The notes below the pieces were generated by a model, which was given only the letters and a program-made list of their open reading frames with translations, was not told where the DNA came from and did not search any database. From assembly GCA_017610175.1 (NCBI GenBank), contig JAFCCO010000004.1, positions 18,206 to 82,205 on the forward strand: a stretch of DNA of 64,000 nucleotides, given 5' to 3'. The DNA comes from Candidatus Iainarchaeum sp. GTDB lineage: Archaea; Iainarchaeota; Iainarchaeia; Iainarchaeales; GCA-2688035. Position 1 is the stretch's first letter. Every line of letters begins with the position of its first letter. Both the position numbers and the translations under genes were made by a program. Below, piece after piece: positions 24,951 to 33,672 of the stretch.

Positions 24951-25274
24951 TTACATTACGCTTGAGCCAACGGCAATGTCCCTGTCAAGGGTTAGAAGAA
25001 CAACTCCGTTCTCTGAGTCGGCCGCAAGAAGCATTCCGTTGCTTTCAATTCCCGCAATTTTTGCGGGCTCAAGGTTTGCAACAACCACAATTGTTTTTCC
25101 CACAAGCTCTTCTGCACTGTAGGCAGGCTTTAATCCGGCAACAAGTGTTCTCGGAGTTTCCTCCCCAAGGTCTATTTCAAGCTTCACAAGCTTGTCTTTT
25201 CCCTCAATGTCCTCTGCCTTTGTAATCTTTGCAACTTTAAGTTCTGTTTTTTGGAATTCGTTGAATGAAATCAA
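24951..25274 (-). CDS. Free tRNA-binding OB-fold domain (MetRS-C/CsaA-like)
   Basis: A 107-residue EMAP/Arc1-type domain: FQKTELKVAKITKAEDIEGKDKLVKLEIDLG, TLVAGLKPAYSAEELVGKTIVVVANLEPAKIAGIESNGMLLAA. Such domains occur at the C-terminus of MetRS or as free homodimers that grip tRNA elbows. A TTG at 25274 is used because GGAGG sits eight bases upstream and no ATG fits. It lies 12 bases behind a deacylase-like gene on the same strand, so it probably delivers tRNA to that protein or to MetRS. Confidence 0.88.
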   Translation of the reverse strand: MISFNEFQKTELKVAKITKAEDIEGKDKLVKLEIDLGEETPRTLVAGLKPAYSAEELVGKTIVVVANLEPAKIAGIESNGMLLAADSENGVVLLTLDRDIAVGSSVM

Positions 25275-25286
25275 GTAACCAGCCTC

Positions 25287-25685
25287 CTATTTGATTATAT
25301 CAACTACTTCTGCATCATCATTAAAATCCTTTATTTCCCCGGAACCAATCTCAATTGCCTGGCTCTCATTAACCATGCAGTAAACCGTTTCGTTCAGCAT
25401 TACCTTGGGGTCAATAAGCACTTTAACTCCGTAAATGGAGACAGGGGGAAGAAACTCCTTTCTGTAGCCCGTAATCTCAAATGTTTCCTCTTCGTCCACG
25501 GGCTTAACCTTTTCACCGGCTGCGTTTTCAATTTTTGCAAAGTCAAGCGTGCTCGATTTAAGGGAAATTGCAAGAATTTGTGTTTCACCCGCTGCAAAAA
25601 GCCTGCATCTGATGAATATTACTCCTTTGGGAAGCAGAACAATCTTTGCCTTAAGGCCCACCGATTTAATAAAGTCCTCAACCAT
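25287..25685 (-). CDS. YbaK/ProX-like aminoacyl-tRNA deacylase domain protein
   Basis: A 132-residue protein whose C-terminal half, FEITGYRKEFLPPVSIYGVKVLIDPKVMLNETVYCMVNES followed by an AEVVDI end, matches the YbaK/aminoacyl-tRNA deacylase pattern (GyxxxxxPP, then a strand with D and a closing strand). These proteins hydrolyse mischarged tRNA in trans. The conserved Lys of bacterial YbaK is not clearly seen, so it may be an atypical member. Direct linkage to a free tRNA-binding domain supports an editing role, which is inference. Confidence 0.6.
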   Translation of the reverse strand: MVEDFIKSVGLKAKIVLLPKGVIFIRCRLFAAGETQILAISLKSSTLDFAKIENAAGEKVKPVDEEETFEITGYRKEFLPPVSIYGVKVLIDPKVMLNETVYCMVNESQAIEIGSGEIKDFNDDAEVVDIIK

Positions 25686-25713
25686 AGTAGCAAGAAATAG
25701 GGAAAGGAAATAA

Positions 25714-25730
25714 ATAAAAAAGGAAAAAAT
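25714..25730 (-). terminator. T-rich terminator after metK
   Basis: On the minus strand, directly after the metK stop, the sequence reads CGGTATTTTTTCCTTTTTTATTTA. Runs of T without a required stem are the usual archaeal termination signal. Confidence 0.45.
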
Positions 25731-25737
25731 ACCGGCC

Positions 25738-26898
25738 TTAGAGGCCAGCGTCTTTCTTCAATGCGTCCACTCTGTCGGTCTTTTCCCAGGTGAATTCCGG
25801 AAGTTCACGCCCAAAGTGCCCGTAATTTGTTGTTTTTCTAAAGATTGGCCTTCGCAGGTCAAGCTCCTCAATTATGTTGCCTGGCTTGAAGTTGAAGTTC
25901 TTCATCACAGCTTTGTGAATCTTGCTTGCGTCAACCTTTGCGGTTCCGTGCAGATCAATGAACACACTTGTGGGGTCTGTTCCGCCGATTGCGTAACTCA
26001 GCTGAACCTCTGCCCTTGTGGCCAAACCTGCCGCAACAATGTTCTTTGCAACATATCTTGCATAGTATGCGGCTGATCTGTCAACCTTTGAAGGGTCCTT
26101 TCCTGAGAAGGCTCCGCCGCCGTGGTTTCCCACTCCGCCGTATGTGTCCTGGATTATCTTTCTTCCAGTGCATCCTGAGTCGGCAACAGGTCCCCCAATA
26201 ACAAACCTTCCGGTGTTGTTGATGTAGTAGTTGGTCTTGTCATCGGTTAGGTCGCCGCAAACCGGTTCAATTACCTTTTCCTTAATGTCTTCCCTGAGCT
26301 TTTCAAGCTCAATGTCCTCATCGTGCTGTGTTGCAAGAACTATGCTGTCAATCCTCACCGGCTTGTCTTTCTCGTATTCAACTGTAACCTGTGTCTTTCC
26401 GTCAGGCCTAAGGTATGAAAGAACATTGTCCTTTCTTGCCCTCATAAGGGTTTCAGCAAGCCTGTGCGCAAGCCTGATTGGTGCAGGCATTAATTCTTCA
26501 GTCTCAGTGCAGGCATAACCGGACATCATTCCCTGGTCTCCCGCTCCAACCTGCTCCTTTGATTCCTTTGTCACACCCATTGAGATGTCAGGGCTCTGCT
26601 CGTGGATTGATGTTAGAACTCCAACGCTCTGGTAGTCAAAACCGTACTCTGGCTTTGAATATCCAACGTCTTTTAGAACATCCCTTACGGTTTTCTGAAT
26701 GTCAATATAAGCCTTTGTGGTAATTTCACCGGTCACAACAATGAATCCCATTCCGGCCATTGTTTCACAGGCAACCCTTGCGTAAGGATCTTCGCCGTAA
26801 ATTGCGTCAAGCACGGCATCGCTAATCTGGTCACACACCTTATCAGGGTGGCCCTCAGTCATTGCTTCACTTGTAAACATATATTTTCCATTTCTCAT
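25738..26898 (-). CDS. metK: S-adenosylmethionine synthetase, bacterial type
   Basis: Makes SAM from methionine and ATP. The motifs are those of bacterial/eukaryotic Met[106 protein letters not shown]. Most archaea use a distant enzyme (MAT-II type) of another sequence family, so this gene points to transfer or to a lineage known for it. The ATG at 26898 follows GGAGTGAT. It is divergent from a helix-turn-helix/CBS regulator. Confidence 0.96.
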   Translation of the reverse strand: MRNGKYMFTSEAMTEGHPDKVCDQISDAVLDAIYGEDPYARVACETMAGMGFIVVTGEITTKAYIDIQKTVRDVLKDVGYSKPEYGFDYQSVGVLTSIHEQSPDISMGVTKESKEQVGAGDQGMMSGYACTETEELMPAPIRLAHRLAETLMRARKDNVLSYLRPDGKTQVTVEYEKDKPVRIDSIVLATQHDEDIELEKLREDIKEKVIEPVCGDLTDDKTNYYINNTGRFVIGGPVADSGCTGRKIIQDTYGGVGNHGGGAFSGKDPSKVDRSAAYYARYVAKNIVAAGLATRAEVQLSYAIGGTDPTSVFIDLHGTAKVDASKIHKAVMKNFNFKPGNIIEELDLRRPIFRKTTNYGHFGRELPEFTWEKTDRVDALKKDAGL

Positions 26899-27026
26899 CA
26901 AATCACTCCATCTATTTAAAACAAACAAAAACTATATCCAAACAAGCCAAGTTAGCTTTAAAACTGAATGTTTTTTGAAAGAATTATTCCGATAAGAATT
27001 TAATTGTTCTTTTGCACAGTCAATGC

Positions 27027-27587
27027 ATGCTTCCAAGCCTTTCAGAGATTAAAGCGCTCAGAAAAAGGCAGAACCTTACACAGTCACAGCTTGCCTCCTT
27101 AAGCAATGTTTCGCAGAGCCTTATTGCAAAGCTTGAGGCAGACAAGATTGTGCCAACCTATGACAAGGCAAAAAGGCTGTTTGATACGCTTGAACGGATT
27201 CACGAAGAAAGCAGCCTTGCCGCAAAGGACATTATGACCACAAAAGTGCTGTACGCCACAGAGCAGGAAAGCATCAAGTCTGCAGTCAAAAAACTTGAAA
27301 AAAACGCACTTTCACAGCTTCCGGTACTGCATAACGGGCAAAATGTCGGCCTTGTAACCGAACGCGGCCTGCTTGCAAAAATAGGCCGCGGCGGAGTGGA
27401 TGTTGACAAATGCATTGTGGAGGATGCAATGGATGACGCATGCCCCACAATTCAGGAAAATACACCCCTAAAAGTTGTTTCACAGCTGCTTGACTACAAC
27501 AATGCTGTGCTGGTTAAAAAGAAGGGCAAAATCAGGGGAATAATCACCAAATCAGACCTCCTTAAAACAATGCTAAAGGCCCGCTAA
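27027..27587 (+). CDS. XRE helix-turn-helix regulator with CBS pair
   Basis: A 186-residue protein with an N-terminal XRE-type HTH (IKALRKRQNLTQSQLASLSNVSQSLIAKLEADKIVPTYDKAKRLFDTL) and two CBS motifs (DIMTTKVLYATEQESIKSAVKKLEK..QLPVL and VEDAMDDACPTIQENTPLKVVSQLLDYNNAVLV..IRGIITKSDLL). CBS pairs bind adenosyl ligands such as AMP, ATP or SAM. Divergence from metK, with about 130 bases between starts, suggests SAM-responsive control of metK; that ligand and target are inferred. ATG 27027 is used. Confidence 0.83.
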   Translation: MLPSLSEIKALRKRQNLTQSQLASLSNVSQSLIAKLEADKIVPTYDKAKRLFDTLERIHEESSLAAKDIMTTKVLYATEQESIKSAVKKLEKNALSQLPVLHNGQNVGLVTERGLLAKIGRGGVDVDKCIVEDAMDDACPTIQENTPLKVVSQLLDYNNAVLVKKKGKIRGIITKSDLLKTMLKAR

Positions 27588-27631
27588 ATGTCCTGAAAAG
27601 GGCAAAAACCCTATTTAAACGATATCTTTAA

Positions 27632-27657
27632 ATACTTCTACAGGAGGAAGTATATAA
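27632..27657 (+). promoter_or_regulatory. Inverted repeat over the TATA box of the surface-protein operon
   Basis: ATACTTC at 27632-27638 and GAAGTAT at 27647-27653 are exact complements with an 8-base spacer. The second arm runs into AGTATATAA, the likely TATA box, about 50 to 60 bases before the first gene. A repressor bound here would block transcription-factor access. Confidence 0.45.
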
Positions 27658-27707
27658 CAGGGCTTAGTTAACAAGTGAAATACAGGTTGCTCTGGAGGGG
27701 TTATTCA

Positions 27708-28253
27708 GTGACAAAACACAGTCTTGCGATTCTAGCATTGCTATTGATTTGTTCAAATGTCTTGGCAAGCAGCATAGGCGTGCCCGGCACAATCTATTTG
27801 TATGAGGAAAAAAACTCAACAACAATTACAATTGAAAACAGCGAAAGCTATTCACAAAACTTTGAATTGGAAGCAATCTTTCCAACAGCCATTTCACTCA
27901 GCAGGGAAAGCGGAACAATTTCCGCAAACCGCGGCACAAGTTTAACAATCACAATCCAGCCCAGAGCAGGCCTCATCGGGCAAACTTATGAGGGGAAGGT
28001 AATTGCAACAATTGGCGAGGAAGAAATTTCAAGGCCTATGAGAATTGTTTTCAGGAAAGCAAAGGCTGCAGACAAAACACCAGCAGACCCTGAGCCATCC
28101 AACAACACAGGTTCGGCAACAACCGGATTCTTTACAGTTGCATCACCAAACGCGGTTTCAGACCTTTTGCTGAACGCGTTCCTTGGGCTTGTTGCAGCAA
28201 TTCTTTTGATTGCATTTATTGCAAGGTTTACAAAACGACTGGAGGGCCACTAA
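27708..28253 (+). CDS. Secreted, C-terminally anchored protein with small Ig-like domain
   Basis: First of three similar genes. It has a signal peptide (HSLAILALLLICSNVLA), a beta-sandwich of about 90 residues (TIYLYEEKNSTTITIENSESYSQNFELEAIFP through GLIGQTYEGKVIATIGEEEI), a Pro/Asn/Thr linker and a C-terminal membrane helix (LLLNAFLGLVAAILLIAFIARF) with a basic tail. The GTG at 27708 is chosen because GGAGGGG lies seven bases upstream and it starts exactly at the signal peptide. The role is unknown; probably a cell-surface or cell-wall component. Confidence 0.6.
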   Translation: MTKHSLAILALLLICSNVLASSIGVPGTIYLYEEKNSTTITIENSESYSQNFELEAIFPTAISLSRESGTISANRGTSLTITIQPRAGLIGQTYEGKVIATIGEEEISRPMRIVFRKAKAADKTPADPEPSNNTGSATTGFFTVASPNAVSDLLLNAFLGLVAAILLIAFIARFTKRLEGH

Positions 28254-28254
28254 A

Positions 28255-30084
28255 ATGCACAAGACACTAATTTCAATGTCCCTGCTCTTGCTCGCAGCAA
28301 GCGCATTCGCTCAAGTAACAGTATACTCAGACGCAGAATCGGTTTTCATAGGAAGAAATGACTCAATCGCCGCAATCTTCACGATTGAAAACACTTCAGA
28401 TGAGGAACAGTGCCTTGATTTAAGCGGCGACACCGACAGCTATTACATTGAAATAGAACCAGGCATAACCGAAGTTTGCCTGCCCAAAAACTCACAGACA
28501 AAGGTAACCGCAAGCGTCAAGTCAATTGATGCACCTGCCGCAAACTTTGAGGCAAAATTAATTGCCGAAAACGCAAATTACACAGAAAGTGACTTTGTGG
28601 AGGTTAAAATCCTGAGCGAGCCCGAAATTGAGCTCGTTGAGTACGAAGCAGACATCTGCAGGGCGGAAGACGATTATTTCTCCGTTCTTGTAAAGAATAA
28701 CTCAAACGAACTCAAGGAAATTAGGCTCTGGGCAGACAACGAAATGCTTCTCCCATACTTTGAGCCGTCAAAATTGACACTTGATGCGTTTGAGGACAAA
28801 TACGTTAAAGTTTATGTCCACACAGGCAGAAACAGCCTGCTGGGGGATTACAGGGTAAGCCTTTTTGCAGAGGACGGAAGTATTGTTTCAAAGAAAGTGG
28901 CTTTCATCCCGGTAAAGGACTGCGAGAACGAAGAGCCCGAATTCAGCATAAGCCTTTCAACCGGCTGCACTTACGTTGACAGGGAAGACGAGGAAAGAAT
29001 CAGCTTCTCAATAAGAAACCTTGAGGACGAAGAGCTTGAACTAAGGGTTGCAATCGAAAGCGACCTTCCCGTTGACTACGACAGCAGGGTAACACTTGAG
29101 GAAAACGAGAGGAGAACGTTTAACGCATATATCAACGCAAGGGAATCGGATTACTTCGGAAGGCACGACTTTGACCTTACAGTCTGGGACCCTGAAACCG
29201 GAAAAAGCATTGAAAGAACCAAATGCATTTACGTAAGAAAAAGCAAGGCAAGCACAGTTGAACTGCTCAACAATGACATTGAAATAAGCCAGTGCTTGAG
29301 CGAAGTGTTCACGCTTCTCGCAAAAAACACTGGGGACTACGAGCTCAACTACGAAATAACAATCAACGAGGACTTCAACACAGGCTACATCAACGTAAGT
29401 GTCTCAGAGGACGAGTTTGAGCTGGGTGAGGATGAGCAAAAAGAGATCTACATCTATGTTACAACCCAGAAAGGAACCCCACTCGGAAACTACGAGTTTG
29501 ACATAATTGTAAGGCACAACGGCAAAAGAATGGAGAAAACAGCAAGGTTTAGCGTAACCGAGAAAATCGAATCGGGTGAGCTGGAAGTTGTTTCATACCC
29601 GATTCAGGTAACCGTCCCCGACGGAAACGAGCTTGCAATAGTTGTTTCACTCAGAAACGGAACCGAAGAGGATGTAACAGTTGAATCGGTGAGCCTGCTT
29701 GGCCTGCCCGCGGAATTCACAGTAAATACCGCGCACACAATATTAATTAAGGCGGGAAAAACACGCACCGTTGAGCTTGCACTTGTTTCAGGCGCAGAGC
29801 CCGGAACATACAATGCAACACTTGAGGTAAAAACAAGCGAGTTTGCCATTGTGGAAAACATTGAAATTCTTGTGCCCGAAACGGAGGAAGAAATAGACGT
29901 TCCGGCAGAAGAAGAAGAAGATGACACAGACGAACAGTTCCTTGCAGGGCTGTATACAGCAGGAGGCAACGTGCTCTACGGAATTGGAACACTTGCAATC
30001 GCACTACTGATAATCCTTTTGGCAACAAAAGTTGTCAGAAGCGTTGGAAAAAATGAAAAAGAAGTTTGGATGGGGAGGGAATAA
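28255..30084 (+). CDS. Large surface protein with tandem Ig-like domains
   Basis: A 609-residue type I membrane protein: signal peptide (KTLISMSLLLLAASAFAQ), then about four repeated beta-sandwich domains of roughly 110-120 residues (COG1470/NEW3-like), and a C-terminal helix (LYGIGTLAIALLIILLATKVV). Each domain follows the pattern of a Cys near the start, EL.LR or EE.L strands, a DYxG or PLGNYEF loop and a closing KDC or TKC cysteine, so disulphides are likely. A long Glu/Asp-rich linker precedes the helix. The ATG follows GGAGGG and is two bases after the preceding stop. Confidence 0.65.
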   Translation: MHKTLISMSLLLLAASAFAQVTVYSDAESVFIGRNDSIAAIFTIENTSDEEQCLDLSGDTDSYYIEIEPGITEVCLPKNSQTKVTASVKSIDAPAANFEAKLIAENANYTESDFVEVKILSEPEIELVEYEADICRAEDDYFSVLVKNNSNELKEIRLWADNEMLLPYFEPSKLTLDAFEDKYVKVYVHTGRNSLLGDYRVSLFAEDGSIVSKKVAFIPVKDCENEEPEFSISLSTGCTYVDREDEERISFSIRNLEDEELELRVAIESDLPVDYDSRVTLEENERRTFNAYINARESDYFGRHDFDLTVWDPETGKSIERTKCIYVRKSKASTVELLNNDIEISQCLSEVFTLLAKNTGDYELNYEITINEDFNTGYINVSVSEDEFELGEDEQKEIYIYVTTQKGTPLGNYEFDIIVRHNGKRMEKTARFSVTEKIESGELEVVSYPIQVTVPDGNELAIVVSLRNGTEEDVTVESVSLLGLPAEFTVNTAHTILIKAGKTRTVELALVSGAEPGTYNATLEVKTSEFAIVENIEILVPETEEEIDVPAEEEEDDTDEQFLAGLYTAGGNVLYGIGTLAIALLIILLATKVVRSVGKNEKEVWMGRE

Positions 30085-30085
30085 A

Positions 30086-32275
30086 ATGAAAGACAAGATA
30101 ATTTTTTTAGGAATAGCAATAATGCTGATTGCAGTGGGAGTTCGCGCCGCAGAACTGAGCGGAGACTTTTCGCTTGAAGCAAAATGCGGGGAGGTAACAC
30201 CAACAATTTACGTGCTCTCAAATAACACATCAAGCACACAAACATATACAATCAGTGCAATCGGGGAAAACGCAGACTGGATTAATCTAAACGGAAAATG
30301 GATTGCATCCGACCCGCTTGAAATAACAATTAAAAAAAACTCATCCAAAGAACTTCACGCAATTATAAGCACTCAAGACTGTTACGTTGAGCCAGGCAAA
30401 TACACACTCACTGTGAAAGTTGACGGGCAAGAAACTGAAATAGAAATTGAGGTTATAAGCACAAGCAAGCTTGAACTCGAGGTTTCACCGACAGACGCAA
30501 GCATTACACAGTGCGAATCACAGGAGTTCACAGCAGAAGTTGAGAACACAGGCGAAACAGACGCATACGCAGAAATCTCTGTTTCAGGAATCCCAAGCGC
30601 ATGGGTTTCAATCAGGGAACCTGAATTCCTGCTTGAGAAAGGCGCAAAAAGGGAATTTTTATTCACAGTTGAACCCGCATGCGACGCACAGGTAATTCAG
30701 TACAAGTTCGACGTTGTTGCCGCAATAAGGAAAACATCGTTCAAGGCAACAGAGGAAATTGTAATTGACCTTGAGGACGCACAGAAAATTGCAATAACTG
30801 CAACAGATTTTAAGGCATGCATTGACTCCGCAAAAAGCGGAACAATCGAGGTCAAAAACAACGGTTTGCTTGAGGACGAGCTTGCGCTCAGCATAACAGG
30901 CGCAGGCTTTGCATCACTTGAGGAAACAAGCGTTTCACTTGAAGCAGGTGAAAGCGCATCAATTACAGTGAACTTTGAAGAGGGAGCTAACGCAGGCACT
31001 TACCCTGTAACTGTGAAAGCAAAGAGCACAAAGTTCAACAAAGAAAGCGCAGAAAACTTTGAGGTAGAGGTAAAGGACTGCTACAATGTTTCGGTTGGAA
31101 ACGTTGCCTCAAGCTTTGACGGAGAAGCAGCATGCCTTGAGGAAAACCCAAAGTATGTTTTCACACTCGAAAACGACAGCGAAAATGAGATTACAGTAAA
31201 GGCAAGCATTAAAGGAATTGAAGCAACTGTTGAGCCCGCAGAAATCACAATCTCGGCAGGGCAGAAAGCCGTTGTAGGGGCAGAAATAGACCTTGCAGCA
31301 GAAACAGCAGGGGAAAAGGAATTCACCCTACTGCTTGAAAGCGACCACTTCACAGCAGAGGAAAAATTCACACTGAAAGTGGAGGACTGCTACGCAATCG
31401 AGGTTGACTATGGTGCATTGCTTGAGCCAATCGACAAGAACGCGGACTGCGCTCCGGAGCCAATCACAGTAACTGTGACGAACACAGGCTCAAAGCAGAA
31501 CAGCGTTAAGGCGGAATTGACCGGCCCCAAGTGGGTTACAATGCAGCCAATTGCAGCCTCACTTGAGTCAGGCGAGGAAACAGGCTTCTTTGTGTACATC
31601 ACACCCCCCTACAATGTAAAGGAAGGAAAACACAGCGCCAAGCTGACTTTCCAGACAGAGGACTTTAAGGGCAGCCAGGAAATTGAAATAAACGTCTACG
31701 GGGGGCTTTACGCAGACCTTGGAAAGGCAAGCGTTTCAGCAAACAGTTCACTCGAAAACCTTCTCGAAGAGGTTGACAGGACAGTTGAAGTAAAGCTAAG
31801 CATTACAAACGACAGCAATGCATTGCTTAGGGTCGAGGACATTAACGTCCAGGGCTTCTATGCAGAGGACACATTCACCGAAGCAGTTCTGCAGCCGAAT
31901 GAAACCGTTGAAACCACAGTAAAGCTTTACCTTGGAAAGGGCTGGGAGCTTGAAGAGTTTCCTGTAACTGTGCACTTCCTAACCAACAAGGGAATTGTTG
32001 AACGGGAGATAACGGTTGACCTAAACCCCAAAGAGAAAGAGGAAGTTCAGATTGCCACAGTTGGCCTTTTCGGGCTTGCAAACGCAAGGAACGCAGTTCT
32101 TGTTGCAATAGTTGCAATAGTGATTGCCCTTGCAGTTGTGGCAGGACTAAGGCTCAGCAGGCCAAAGCCAAGCGCCACCCTTTCAAGCCTTGCAGACCAA
32201 GTCCACGCAGAGCCTGGCAAAAAGCTTGAACAGATAGGGAAGAAAAAGGTCAGAAAAAGGGCAAAGAAGAAATAA
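30086..32275 (+). CDS. Large surface protein with tandem Ig-like domains, third of operon
   Basis: A 729-residue homologue of the gene before it: signal peptide (IIFLGIAIMLIAVGVRA), about six beta-sandwich repeats each ending in a KDCY or EDCY-type cysteine motif, a C-terminal helix (AVLVAIVAIVIALAVVAGL) and a basic cytosolic tail ending RKRAKKK. Repeats carry NxGxxxN motifs and SxxAGExxxxxV strands typical of NEW3/CARDB domains. The ATG at 30086 follows GGGGAGGG and the preceding stop by one base. The three proteins probably assemble into one envelope structure. Confidence 0.65.
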   Translation: MKDKIIFLGIAIMLIAVGVRAAELSGDFSLEAKCGEVTPTIYVLSNNTSSTQTYTISAIGENADWINLNGKWIASDPLEITIKKNSSKELHAIISTQDCYVEPGKYTLTVKVDGQETEIEIEVISTSKLELEVSPTDASITQCESQEFTAEVENTGETDAYAEISVSGIPSAWVSIREPEFLLEKGAKREFLFTVEPACDAQVIQYKFDVVAAIRKTSFKATEEIVIDLEDAQKIAITATDFKACIDSAKSGTIEVKNNGLLEDELALSITGAGFASLEETSVSLEAGESASITVNFEEGANAGTYPVTVKAKSTKFNKESAENFEVEVKDCYNVSVGNVASSFDGEAACLEENPKYVFTLENDSENEITVKASIKGIEATVEPAEITISAGQKAVVGAEIDLAAETAGEKEFTLLLESDHFTAEEKFTLKVEDCYAIEVDYGALLEPIDKNADCAPEPITVTVTNTGSKQNSVKAELTGPKWVTMQPIAASLESGEETGFFVYITPPYNVKEGKHSAKLTFQTEDFKGSQEIEINVYGGLYADLGKASVSANSSLENLLEEVDRTVEVKLSITNDSNALLRVEDINVQGFYAEDTFTEAVLQPNETVETTVKLYLGKGWELEEFPVTVHFLTNKGIVEREITVDLNPKEKEEVQIATVGLFGLANARNAVLVAIVAIVIALAVVAGLRLSRPKPSATLSSLADQVHAEPGKKLEQIGKKKVRKRAKKK

Positions 32276-32290
32276 AAGAGCCCTTTTCAA

Positions 32291-32303
32291 CTTCTTTTTT
32301 TAC
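32291..32303 (+). terminator. T-run after surface operon
   Basis: CTTCTTTTTTTAC lies 15-25 bases behind the operon stop, in the short space before the convergent gene. It fits a simple archaeal T-tract terminator. Confidence 0.3.
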
Positions 32304-33586
32304 TTTGAAAGGCTGGCAAAAACCTTGTTGTCAAGCATTGCAACAGCTTCAATTAGAGAGTCTATTTGCTGCAGTGAAACTGTAATGCTTGCCTTGTGGC
32401 CTTTGTCCGCAGCAGCGCATTTGTCTGCAGCAGTTGCCTGACAAACACAAAAGCTTTGCTGCTCAGCACTAGTTCCAGTCCAGCTCAGCCCCGACCATTC
32501 GTGAACCTTTGATGCCTTGAATGCATCATAGCCTATCGTGGCCTCAGCGGTTCCGCTGCAGCCTGCATTCTTGAACAGGAAAAGCTTTGAGGTTGCTTCG
32601 CCCTTAAGGTTTGTTATTTTGAGCTTGAATGTTTCCTTGTTGATTAAGGTTACCGAACCAGAGTTCTGAGCAGGCTTTGTTTCACTACTGGCTCCAATAT
32701 ACTGAACTTGCAGGTCTGAAACAGGCGCGCCCTCTTTTATTTCAAAAAAGACGCCAGTAAATTCAATACCCTGCTGTGGAGTGTACACAATCATAACATA
32801 CTGGCCAACTGGTTTACTATTAATCATACTAAGTGCTGCTGAAGTTAAAGGCCTTGAAACCGCGGTGCCTTTGTTGACTTTGGAGTCAGAAACACCCAAA
32901 TCATCTGTTAAGTTAAACTTGTCTGCATTAAGGGTAGCCATTGCACCTTCAAGAGTGCTTCCTACCGGAAAGGCGTTTTTTGAAATGCGAAAAACGTACC
33001 CTGTGGGCAATTCTTCGTTTGCAGTGAATGAAACTGTTGCCTCTGCGGTTGAATTTTTAATAAACGGGGATGGTGAAATCGTTATGTTTGAAACAGGAGT
33101 TGAAGCTGACGGTGTTTCCCCCCTTAAGGTTGTTTTAACAAAGTCAGCATATTCTTGGTTAACCTTAATTGTAAAGTCCTTAATTTGGTTATCCTGTCCC
33201 CAATTATCAATACACGCAAATTTGATATTAATTTCTTTTCCACCACCAACATTAAAAGCAATCCATCCCGTATTGTCGCCATCAGTACAAGTAAAACTTT
33301 GCTCTTGCCAATCACTAGCGCTCTTGAGAACCGAAGCCTTATAAGATAATTCATCACCGCTTTCACCAGTCCCCTTCATAGTAAATATTTTGTCTCCACT
33401 CCCAGTGTCTACAATATTAAGCCAATTTCCTTCACCAAAATCAAGGGTCATCTTTTCACTAAAAGAGACCTCGCTAGTGCTTATTGCGTCAAACGACTTG
33501 TCATAATTAGCTGCAGCCAAAACAAAAACAGCTACCAAAATTAGACTGCAGATAAGAATTAATTTGCCCCAATTATTTTTCCTCAT
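32300..33586 (-). CDS. Secreted protein, unknown
   Basis: A 428-residue protein with a signal peptide (KLILICSLILVAVFVLAAA) and no C-terminal helix, so it is released or held by partners. The body is beta-rich with two likely Ig-like modules (ISPSPFIKNSTAEATVSFTANEELPTGYVFRISK and VQYIGASSETKPAQNSGSVTLINKETFKLKITNLKGEATSKLFLFKNAGC). Cysteines cluster near the C-terminus (CVCQATAADKC). The ATG at 33586 follows AGGTG. It is convergent with the surface operon. No family is recognised. Confidence 0.55.
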   Translation of the reverse strand: MRKNNWGKLILICSLILVAVFVLAAANYDKSFDAISTSEVSFSEKMTLDFGEGNWLNIVDTGSGDKIFTMKGTGESGDELSYKASVLKSASDWQEQSFTCTDGDNTGWIAFNVGGGKEINIKFACIDNWGQDNQIKDFTIKVNQEYADFVKTTLRGETPSASTPVSNITISPSPFIKNSTAEATVSFTANEELPTGYVFRISKNAFPVGSTLEGAMATLNADKFNLTDDLGVSDSKVNKGTAVSRPLTSAALSMINSKPVGQYVMIVYTPQQGIEFTGVFFEIKEGAPVSDLQVQYIGASSETKPAQNSGSVTLINKETFKLKITNLKGEATSKLFLFKNAGCSGTAEATIGYDAFKASKVHEWSGLSWTGTSAEQQSFCVCQATAADKCAAADKGHKASITVSLQQIDSLIEAVAMLDNKVFASLSK

Positions 33587-33672
33587 AAAAGCACCTAACT
33601 TCAATAAATTAATCTCTTTAAGTTATATTAATACTTTCCTGCTTTTTAAAGGTTTTTATTGCGTTAAATTGG

